Part shown: positions 1 to 6,171 of the stretch, piece after piece
How the letters are laid out: every line of letters starts with the position of its first letter
Numbering within the stretch: position 1 is the stretch's first letter
Translations under genes and position numbers: made by a program
Assembly (NCBI GenBank): GCA_027886175.1
Contig: JAJNNQ010000003.1
Span: 25,337,501-25,401,500 of the forward strand
DNA from: Phylloscopus collybita
Lineage: Eukaryota; Chordata; Aves; Passeriformes; Phylloscopidae
Direction: 5' to 3'
Length of the DNA stretch: 64,000 nucleotides
Notes under the pieces: generated by a model
Seen by the model: only the letters and a program-made list of their open reading frames with translations
Databases searched by the model: none
What the model was told of the DNA's origin: nothing

Positions 1-41
1 CTGTTCTAGTAGATTTTGCAATATAAGCAATGTAACTAAAA

Positions 42-143
42 AGATAATTATTTATCTCTTAGGAATGTAGCTTATCTTAGGGAGGATATAAGAGATAATT
101 ACTTATCGTAAAGAATGTATGTTTATCTTAAGGAGGATACCTT
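42..143 (+). promoter_or_regulatory. U3 enhancer-like imperfect tandem duplication with GATA-factor sites
   Basis: Two units of about 51 bp lie head to tail (42-92 and 93-143). Both begin AGATAATTA and contain GAATGTA, TTATCTTA and GGAGGATA, with a few substitutions and one compensating pair of one-base shifts. The block contains AGATAA or its complement TTATCT at 42-47, 52-57, 72-77, 93-98 and 123-128, plus TTATCG at 103-108. This matches the WGATAR consensus of GATA zinc-finger factors. The same block is in every LTR of the window. Function as an enhancer is inferred from position in U3 and from motif density. Confidence 0.7.
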
Positions 144-238
144 TTTGGCAGGACATTTAAATGTCAAAGAAGAACTTGTACCAAGTAGTGAAAGTGAAGC
201 AAGAATTGGTTAAGATGAAGAAATCATGTAAAGAAACG

Positions 239-245
239 TATAAAA
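239..245 (+). promoter_or_regulatory. TATA box of the 5' LTR
   Basis: TATAAAA lies about 70 bp upstream of the AATAAA signal, the usual spacing of a retroviral U3/R boundary. Initiation is expected about 25-30 bp downstream. The equivalent site is at 8862-8868 in the 3' LTR and about 360 bp after the start of every solo LTR. Confidence 0.85.
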
Positions 246-313
246 ACCCTGTGATTTCTCTGTGAGTTGGGGGCTCTGTCTTTGGACACTAGTCCACAGG
301 CTCCCGGGCCCTC

Positions 314-319
314 AATAAA
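314..319 (+). terminator. Polyadenylation signal AATAAA in R of the 5' LTR
   Basis: AATAAA is followed within 60 bp by the GT/T-rich run GGTTGTTTGTGTTTTC, the usual downstream element. In the 5' LTR it must be bypassed for full-length genomic RNA. In the 3' LTR (8937-8942) it ends viral transcripts. Confidence 0.85.
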
Positions 320-376
320 GCACCGCATAAACGACTTCGGTTGTTTGTGTTTTCTTCGGATCGGGCAACAGTTTTC

Positions 377-394
377 TGGCGACCGCGGCAGGAC
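377..394 (+). other. Primer binding site, tRNA-Arg type
   Basis: The 18 nt start with TGG six bases after the LTR. Their complement ends in GGTCG plus CCA, the 3' end expected of a vertebrate tRNA-Arg (UCG type) whose acceptor stem starts GACCGCG. The match appears to run two bases further, to 396. It differs from the proline type of murine leukaemia viruses and the tryptophan type of avian leukosis viruses. The tRNA assignment is from memory of tRNA sequences and needs a database check. Confidence 0.75.
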
Positions 395-506
395 TCCGAA
401 GGTGGCTGGGGCGGTTCGCGTTCTGATCCACTCCACGCTAGCACCGAGTGATTCTCGGGGAGTCATCGGTTCGTGCCCGACCCCTGAGCCTGGCGGACGA
501 CTGCGA

Positions 507-515
507 AAGGTAAGC
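507..515 (+). promoter_or_regulatory. Major splice donor
   Basis: The sequence AAG|GTAAGC has its exon end at 509 and intron GT at 510-511. It matches the vertebrate donor consensus at every position except the last. Its place between the primer site and gag is that of the donor used for spliced env mRNA in gammaretroviruses. Confidence 0.7.
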
Positions 516-759
516 CCGAAGGTGCTTTATTTTCTGGTTTTGGTTTAGGTGCCTGCCCGTAAGCCGAGGCGGCGGTCCTCGCAGGGTTGGGCTAAGACGT
601 CTGGTCGGTCTGGTAAAGCCTAGGCTCCGGCTGTCAGACGCGGCGAAAGCTGCGCAGGTCCGGTGCTTGCCCCTCGCGGCGTCGAGAAGTGGCAAGTTGG
701 ATTGGCCTGGTATTTATCTGGTATCTGTTTATATTGGTGTGTGAATATGTGTATGTGGC

Positions 760-870
760 ATGACTGATTCTGTCAAATTGTCAATATTGATCGTGGTTAT
801 TATTGTTTTATACGTTGCTGCATATTGGCTGTTGCGATCGGTTGTTGAATTGCTGTACCGTTGTAATTGA
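760..870 (+). CDS. Short upstream ORF encoding a hydrophobic peptide, in frame with gag
   Basis: The ORF starts at ATG 760 (G at -3) and runs 36 codons to TGA at 868-870. Gag's ATG follows 12 bp later in the same frame. After a short polar start (MTDSVKL) the peptide has about 18 mostly aliphatic or aromatic residues (roughly residues 8-25), then an arginine and a second amphipathic stretch. It therefore looks like a single-pass membrane peptide. The same-frame position and absence from spliced RNA recall the glyco-Gag leader of murine leukaemia virus, which also carries a membrane anchor. Here one UGA separates it from gag. No homology is claimed; it may act only as an upstream ORF that tunes gag translation, or be chance. 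Confidence 0.4.
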   Translation: MTDSVKLSILIVVIIVLYVAAYWLLRSVVELLYRCN

Positions 871-882
871 AACCGATTCAAA

Positions 883-2652
883 ATGCCATTCAGGGCACTT
901 AAGTCTATGTTCAATAAGGATATACCCGAAAATACTCCGCTAGGATGCTTGTTAAAAAGGTGGAAAAGCGAAGGATTTTTCCAGGAGATGAGTAAGGATA
1001 AGATGATTGATTATTGTAATCATTGGTGGCCAGAATATGAGCGGGAAGGGCCGGCGTGGCCAAAGAATGGTACGGTGGACTATAATACTATAAGGTCATT
1101 GTTGCAGTATTTGGAAGAAAATGAGAAATGGGATGAAATACAGTATTTGGACTTGTTTAATTTACTGTCCCGTAAAAAGGAGTGGCAGGCTGAATGTGGA
1201 ATAATGGTGTTGGAGGTGAAAGAATCTGGGTGTGGGGGTTGTAAAGAGAAATCTAAGTGTGTTCAGTGCTTAGCGTTAACCCCTCGAGCAGAAGAGGATC
1301 TGTCTTTAATGGTGTCACCAAGCGCCCCTCCTGTCTTATCCCCGGTACCTTCTCTCCCCTCACCCCTTCCCCCTGCTTCGCCTCGCCCCTCGCTGTATCC
1401 GCCGTTACCTGAAAGTAGTGCTGAGGAGGAGGAGGAGGAGGAAGAGGATGAGGAGGTAGCAGACATAACAATGGTGCCAGGAAATGCTAAGAAGGTTGTT
1501 GTGCGTCCTCCGACCCCTTCCCCTGCTTCTCCCCGAAATCGGCGAAACACTCCACTTGCTGCACGGACTAGAAAGGGACGTAAGAATCAAGGGGAACCCC
1601 AGCTCATTGCTCCCTTAAGGGAAGCAATGGGACCCCAGGGAGATAAAGTACTTGTGAAAGTACCTTTCTCCCCAGGAGATTTGGTAATCTGGAAGCAGTC
1701 AGCAGGAAGTTACCGTGAGAATCCTGAAAGGGTGGCACGGGTGGTTAAAATGATAATTAAAACCCAGAATCCAGATTGGAATGATATGCAGGTTTTGTTA
1801 GATACCCTGATGGATTCTACTGAGAAAGAAATGGTGCTGCGAGCAATGAGAGAGCGTGCCCGGGAAATGATTAGAATGCATTTGACCAGGGGGACTGTGA
1901 ATGATTTGGTTCCTTGTGATGATCCGGGATGGGATCCGAATGGGGTTGCAGGAATGGAATCTATTAAGGGGTATCAGGATTTGTTAGTAGAGGGAATCAG
2001 GACGGGGATGCCTAAAACATTAAATTGGTCGAAATTATATTCAGTTAGGCAGGAGAAGGACGAATCACCTTCGGCATTTTTAGAACGGCTTAAAGAAACA
2101 GCTAGACGCTTCACAGATTTGGACGTTGACAGCGAAGCAGGAAAATTGCAGCTTGCTTTAATCTTTTTGGGACAGACACAGGAAGATATACGTAAGAAAC
2201 TGCAGAAACTAGAAGGGCAGGATACTCGGGATTTGAATAAAATGCTAGAGGTGGCTTGGAAAGTTTATAACAACAGAGAAAAAGAAGCTGTCAGGAAACA
2301 GCGGGCAAATATCTTAGCTATAATGCAGCAGGCTGGTAATAAAGGAAGGGGCAGAGGTGGTTTTGGGCGCGGTCGGGGCTTCGGTCGTGGCCGAGCAGGA
2401 TTTCAGAATGCTGGATTTGGAGGACGGGGGATGGCCCCTCCTGGTCCCCGGCAGGGAGGAATCGCTCCCAATCAGTGCGCGTTTTGTCGCCAGATAGGAC
2501 ACTGGAAGAACGAGTGTCCAGTGAAAGCTGGACTGGGAGGAATGCCAGGAGGAGCGTCAGGAGTACCAGTGAATACATCTGCAGGATACCCCATGAATCC
2601 AGAAGGTGTCGCTCAAGCATTTGTTTTGGGAAATTACCAGAATCAAAGTTGA
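883..2652 (+). CDS. gag: Gag polyprotein, gammaretrovirus-like, 589 aa
   Basis: Gag assembles the virion. The start is ATG 883 (A at -3); an in-frame stop at 868-870 rules out extension. Residues 25-100 resemble gammaretroviral matrix (tryptophan-rich, with YCNHWWPEY and WPKNGTVDYN). There is no glycine at position 2, so canonical myristoylation is absent. Cysteines 117, 120, 126 and 129 form CX2C-X5-CX2C. A proline-rich stretch carries the candidate late motifs PSAP (146-149) and YPPL (172-175), followed by an acidic run (181-191). Capsid spans about 255-470, with the major homology region near 388-410 containing ESPSAFLERLKE. An arginine/glycine-rich segment (486-526) precedes one zinc knuckle, CX2CX4HX4C, at residues 532-545. 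A single knuckle and a same-frame pol fit gammaretroviruses. The frame is intact. It ends in a UGA expected to be leaky. Confidence 0.95.
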   Translation: MPFRALKSMFNKDIPENTPLGCLLKRWKSEGFFQEMSKDKMIDYCNHWWPEYEREGPAWPKNGTVDYNTIRSLLQYLEENEKWDEIQYLDLFNLLSRKKEWQAECGIMVLEVKESGCGGCKEKSKCVQCLALTPRAEEDLSLMVSPSAPPVLSPVPSLPSPLPPASPRPSLYPPLPESSAEEEEEEEEDEEVADITMVPGNAKKVVVRPPTPSPASPRNRRNTPLAARTRKGRKNQGEPQLIAPLREAMGPQGDKVLVKVPFSPGDLVIWKQSAGSYRENPERVARVVKMIIKTQNPDWNDMQVLLDTLMDSTEKEMVLRAMRERAREMIRMHLTRGTVNDLVPCDDPGWDPNGVAGMESIKGYQDLLVEGIRTGMPKTLNWSKLYSVRQEKDESPSAFLERLKETARRFTDLDVDSEAGKLQLALIFLGQTQEDIRKKLQKLEGQDTRDLNKMLEVAWKVYNNREKEAVRKQRANILAIMQQAGNKGRGRGGFGRGRGFGRGRAGFQNAGFGGRGMAPPGPRQGGIAPNQCAFCRQIGHWKNECPVKAGLGGMPGGASGVPVNTSAGYPMNPEGVAQAFVLGNYQNQS

Positions 2653-2656
2653 CTAG
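2650..2656 (+). promoter_or_regulatory. Leaky stop codon between gag and pol (UGA-CUAG)
   Basis: Gag ends in TGA (2650-2652), and the same frame stays open from 2653 to 6171. The next four bases are CTAG. UGA followed by CUAG is a known readthrough-promoting context in alphaviruses, tobraviruses and some animal genes. Gammaretroviruses more often use UAG with a GC-rich pseudoknot 8 nt downstream; I see no strong GC-rich pseudoknot here. That readthrough produces Gag-Pol is inferred from the shared frame. Confidence 0.8.
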
Positions 2657-5600
2657 AACGGGATCTGAAGGTGATAATTGATATAGATGGGAAAGAACAA
2701 GAATTTATTGTAGACACGGGGGCAGCTCATTCGGTTTTGAATAAGAGGTTAGGACCTATTAGCAATACTACCATACAGGTAATAGGGGCAACTGGACAAT
2801 TGGAAGAAAGACCCTTTTTGCAGCCATTAAATCTGAGATTTGGAGGGAAAGAATTAGATCACCAATTTTTGTATATGCCTAATTGTCCCGAGCCATTGCT
2901 TGGCAGAGATTTATTGTCATTATTAAATGTTAAAATCATATTCGAAGATGGAAGGGTGAAATTGGAAGTCCCAGGAGAAGAAATTGCTAAATTGTTTGTG
3001 ATAAAAGAAATTGATCCCTCTCCTATTCCCACTGAAGTCGATCAAGCAGTAGTACCCTGGGTATGGGAGACAGGGAACCCTGGAAAATCAAAAGCTGCTC
3101 AGCCAGTAGTGGTGGAATTAAAAGAAGGAGCACAGCCAGTCAGGATAAAACAATATCCAATTAAATTAGAAGCTAAGAGGGGTGTTGCCCCTCTGATTAC
3201 TCAGTTTTTAGCTCAAGGAATTTTGCAGGAATGTGAGTCGGACTTTAACACTCCTATTTTTCCAGTTAGGAAACCAAATGGTAAGTATCGGCTAGTGCAG
3301 GATTTAAGGGCAATCAATAATATTGTTAAAGACATTCACCCAGTAGTTGCCAATCCATATACTTTATTAACATCTGTGTCAGAAAAATTTAAATGGTTTT
3401 CAGTTGTTGATTTGAAAGATGCTTTCTTCTGCATCCCTCTGGCATTGGAGAGTAGAAAATATTTTGCATTCGAATGGGAAAGTCCTGACACTGGAAGAAA
3501 GAGACAGCTCACCTGGTCTCGATTGCCGCAGGGTTTCAAAAACAGTCCCACAATATTCGGAAACCAACTGGCAAAAGAGTTAGAAGAGTGGAAGACTGCT
3601 GAGGTAAGAGAATCACCTTTTTCCTATGTCATTCTCCAGTATGTAGATGACATCTTTCTAGCAACAGAAGAAAAAGGAATGTGTCTGAAATTAACCATTG
3701 CTCTGTTAAATATGCTGGGCCAGGCTGGCTACCGAGTGTCAAAAGAAAAAGCACAACTAATAAAGGAAAGTGTAATATACCTGGGATGTGAAATCACTCA
3801 AGGCCAGAGACGATTGGGAGTCAATCGAGTGGAAGCTATTTGTGCTATTCCCCTTCCCAGAAACCATCAGGAACTAAGGTCTTTTCTGGGGATGGTAGGA
3901 TGGTGCAGGCTGTGGATTTTGAATTTTGGACTTTTAGCTAAGCCATTATACGAAGCTCTGAAAGAACCTCAGTTGAAGTGGGATCGACAGAGGAAAAAGG
4001 CCTTCGAGGATTTGAAACAGGCCTTGAGAGAAGCTCCAGCATTGGGCCTCCCAGATCTAAATAAAGATTTTCAATTATATGTGAATGAGAGGCAGAAACT
4101 GGCACTGGGAGTGCTAGTCCAGAGACTTGGCTCCTGGAAACGCCCGGTGGGGTATTTTTCAAAACAATTAGATACAGTAAGTGCTGGATGGCCGTCATGC
4201 TTGCGGGCAGTTACGGCCACGGTGATCCTCATCCAAGAGGCCAGGAAACTAACCTTGGGAAGGAAAATAGAGGTATTCGTGCCTCACATGGTACTGGCAG
4301 TTTTGGAACAAAAGGGGGGTCACTGGCTTTCTTCCAGCAGAATGCTACAATACCAAGCAATTCTGAGAGAACAAGATGATGTGGATTTGAAAATGACTAA
4401 CCATGTTAACCCAGCAGAATTTCTCCGCAGTGAGCAGGAAGAAGGAGAATTAACACATGACTGCATGGAAGTGATTGAACAGGTGTATGCCAGCCGAATT
4501 GATTTGAAAGACGTCCCAATGGAAAACCCGGATTGGGAATTGTTTACCGACGGGTCCAGCTTCGTAGAGAATGGTACCAGGTATGCGGGGTATGCAGTGG
4601 TAACAGTTACAACTGTAGTGGAAGCAAAGGCTTTGACCCCTGGAACATCAGCTCAGCGAGCTGAAATCATTGGACTCACTAGAGCCCTAATGCTAAGTTC
4701 AGGAAAGAAAGTGAACATATGGACTGATTCTAAATATGCTTTTGGGGTTGTGCATATTCATGGCGCTTTGTGGAAGGAACGAGGGTTGCTGAATTCTGAA
4801 GGAACTACTATCAAATACAGAACTGAAATTCTAGCTTTGCTAGATGCAGTACATCAGCCGGAAAAGGTTGCAGTGATGCATGTGAGAGGTCACCAGAAAG
4901 AAGAAGGAAAAATATATCAAGGAAACAGGTTGGCTGATATAACGGCACGAGAAGTAGCCAAAGAAGTGTGGACCCAAATGGCTTTGGTACCTGTTAAGGT
5001 GAGTCCTGTTACTCCACATTTGACTCAGGAACCGAAATATTCTCCGGATGATGAAAAACTAGCCGTGCTCCTGAAAGCGCAGAAGAATGCAACCGGATGG
5101 TATGTAACAGCCATGGGACAAGTTGTAGTTCCCACACGAATTATGAGAACCATCTTAGAGACTGAACATAATAAATGCCATTGGGGAGCAGAGACATTGG
5201 TGAAATTTCTAAAAGGAGAAGTAATTTCTAACCAGATGTTAACATTAGCAAAACGGGTGAATGCCATGTGTCCAACTTGCTTGAAAAACAATCCAATAGT
5301 TAGGAAACAGATTCAGTTAGGAAAATTACAAGTGGGACCAGAACCGGGAGATTACTGGCAGGTAGATTTTTCAGAGTTACCGAAAGCACAGAACTTTAAG
5401 TACCTTTTAGTGTATGTATGCACTTTTTCAGGTTGGCCTGAAGCTTTCCCTTGTCGGACAAATCAAGCAAAGGAAGTGGTCAAAACACTGTTGAAAGAGA
5501 TTATTCCAAGGTTTGGGGTACCGTTGGGATTGTCATCAGATAGAGGCCCACATTTTATAGCAGGAATCGTACAAGAAGTGGCCAGGGCGCTAGATATATC

Positions 5601-6171
5601 TTGGGATCTACATACCCCTTGGCGACCTCAATCAAGTGGACAGGTAGAACGCATGAATCAAACAATTAAGGGGCAAGTTAAGAAGATTTGCCAAGAGGCA
5701 AAGATACAGTGGCCGCAGGCGCTGCCTTTAGCATTACTCAGAATCAGAATCAAACCCAGAGAGCGACTGGGAGTCAGCCCATATGAAATTCTATATGGGA
5801 AACCATACCATGCTAATGTGTTGAAAGGGGATTTGCACGTACACGGTGATCAGGCGATATTTGGTTATGTCATGTCATTAAACAAAACTCTTAATGCCTT
5901 AAGGGAAACCCTGCAGTGGAACAGACCTTTGCCCCTGGAAAATCCGGTGCATGACATTCAACCGGGAGACAAAGTGTATGTGAAGAATTGGTCCACCCAC
6001 CCCTTGAAAGAAGCATGGGAGGGCCCACGTCAAGTGATCCTGACAACTTACACCGCAGTGAAAGTCGAAGGAGTCGACTCATGGATCCATTACACACGAG
6101 TCAAGAAAGTCCCCGTACAATGGGAGACTCAGTTGGTCTCTCCAACCCGGATGATTTTTCGCGGAAAGTAG
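2653..6171 (+). CDS. pol: Pol polyprotein: protease, reverse transcriptase, RNase H, integrase
   Basis: Pol is made as a Gag-Pol readthrough product, so it has no start codon of its own. Residues here are numbered from codon 2671. Protease: DTG at 15-17 and LLGRD near 77-80. Reverse transcriptase: catalytic D247, D326 and D327 (YVDD at 324-327), with LPQGF at 285-289. RNase H: D627, E665, D686 and D756, giving the four-acid site. Integrase: zinc-binding H833, H837, C867 and C870, then D899, D957 and E993 with the retroviral 35-residue spacing. A C-terminal beta-barrel region follows (WEGPRQV near 1116-1122). The order, the same-frame position and CRLWI in the thumb/connection region are gammaretroviral. 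No stop or frameshift interrupts the 1,166 codons from 2671, so the enzymes could be active. The last 52 bp overlap env. Confidence 0.96.
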   Translation, partial: LERDLKVIIDIDGKEQEFIVDTGAAHSVLNKRLGPISNTTIQVIGATGQLEERPFLQPLNLRFGGKELDHQFLYMPNCPEPLLGRDLLSLLNVKIIFEDGRVKLEVPGEEIAKLFVIKEIDPSPIPTEVDQAVVPWVWETGNPGKSKAAQPVVVELKEGAQPVRIKQYPIKLEAKRGVAPLITQFLAQGILQECESDFNTPIFPVRKPNGKYRLVQDLRAINNIVKDIHPVVANPYTLLTSVSEKFKWFSVVDLKDAFFCIPLALESRKYFAFEWESPDTGRKRQLTWSRLPQGFKNSPTIFGNQLAKELEEWKTAEVRESPFSYVILQYVDDIFLATEEKGMCLKLTIALLNMLGQAGYRVSKEKAQLIKESVIYLGCEITQGQRRLGVNRVEAICAIPLPRNHQELRSFLGMVGWCRLWILNFGLLAKPLYEALKEPQLKWDRQRKKAFEDLKQALREAPALGLPDLNKDFQLYVNERQKLALGVLVQRLGSWKRPVGYFSKQLDTVSAGWPSCLRAVTATVILIQEARKLTLGRKIEVFVPHMVLAVLEQKGGHWLSSSRMLQYQAILREQDDVDLKMTNHVNPAEFLRSEQEEGELTHDCMEVIEQVYASRIDLKDVPMENPDWELFTDGSSFVENGTRYAGYAVVTVTTVVEAKALTPGTSAQRAEIIGLTRALMLSSGKKVNIWTDSKYAFGVVHIHGALWKERGLLNSEGTTIKYRTEILALLDAVHQPEKVAVMHVRGHQKEEGKIYQGNRLADITAREVAKEVWTQMALVPVKVSPVTPHLTQEPKYSPDDEKLAVLLKAQKNATGWYVTAMGQVVVPTRIMRTILETEHNKCHWGAETLVKFLKGEVISNQMLTLAKRVNAMCPTCLKNNPIVRKQIQLGKLQVGPEPGDYWQVDFSELPKAQNFKYLLVYVCTFSGWPEAFPCRTNQAKEVVKTLLKEIIPRFGVPLGLSSDRGPHFIAGIVQEVARALDISWDLHTPWRPQSSGQVERMNQTIKGQVKKICQEAKIQWPQALPLALLRIRIKPRERLGVSPYEILYGKPYHANVLKGDLHVHGDQAIFGYVMSLNKTLNALRETLQWNRPLPLENPVHDIQPGDKVYVKNWSTHPLKEAWEGPRQVILTTYTAVKVEGVDSWIHYTRVKKVPVQWETQLVSPTRMIFRGK
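6040..6058 (+). promoter_or_regulatory. Candidate env splice acceptor
   Basis: The stretch has a branch-point-like CTGAC near 6040 and ends in a CAG at 6056-6058, just upstream of in-frame env ATGs at 6081 and 6120. The pyrimidine tract is weak. A second possibility is the CAG at 5739-5741 (TTTAGCATTACTCAG). The choice matters because ATG 6015 would be retained only with the upstream site. RNA evidence is needed. Confidence 0.25.

Larger units (their letters stand above)
1..370 (+). repeat. 5' LTR of the provirus, truncated by the window edge
   Basis: This stretch is identical by eye to 8624-8993 of the 3' LTR, so the first 122 bp of U3 lie outside the window. It ends in GGGCAACA. The last seven bases are the inverted complement of the TGTTGCC that opens the 3' LTR. 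U3 holds a TATA box at 239-245 and R holds AATAAA at 314-319. Transcription probably starts near 265-270, and the polyadenylation site should lie roughly 15-25 bp after the AATAAA. The lack of visible differences from the 3' LTR points to a recent insertion, although gene conversion could have the same effect. Confidence 0.96.
395..882 (+). promoter_or_regulatory. Retroviral 5' leader (untranslated and packaging region)
   Basis: This is a 488-bp interval between the primer site and gag. The first part (395-700) is GC-rich, with short complementary segments such as the one around GAGTGATTCTCGGGGAGTC (443-461). The last part (700-882) is AT-rich. It holds the major splice donor and a hydrophobic upstream ORF at 760-870, plus a 6-codon ORF at 747-767. 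Packaging signals normally lie here in gammaretroviruses, but I cannot pinpoint one. Confidence 0.6.

Noticed and set aside
267..548. Plus-strand open frame across R, U5 and leader
   Set aside because: It begins with TTG, crosses the LTR end, the primer site and the splice donor, and resembles no protein. It is structural RNA territory.
871..882. Gag starting further upstream to gain an N-terminal glycine
   Set aside because: An in-frame TGA at 868-870 blocks extension, and the four codons before ATG 883 contain no start.
1253..1590. Antisense open frames opposite the proline-rich and acidic part of gag
   Set aside because: They arise from the complement of the GAG-rich acidic run (poly-serine or poly-leucine) and are shadows of gag.
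2653..2720. GC-rich pseudoknot downstream of the gag stop
   Set aside because: The sequence is AT-rich and I see no long GC stem. Readthrough is attributed to the UGA-CUAG context instead, pending folding.
5988..6119. Env starting at 5988
   Set aside because: The codon at 5988 is TTG, and the added residues overlap pol and carry no signal-peptide features. ATG 6120 has a better context and a compact signal peptide; 6081 and 6015 remain possible.
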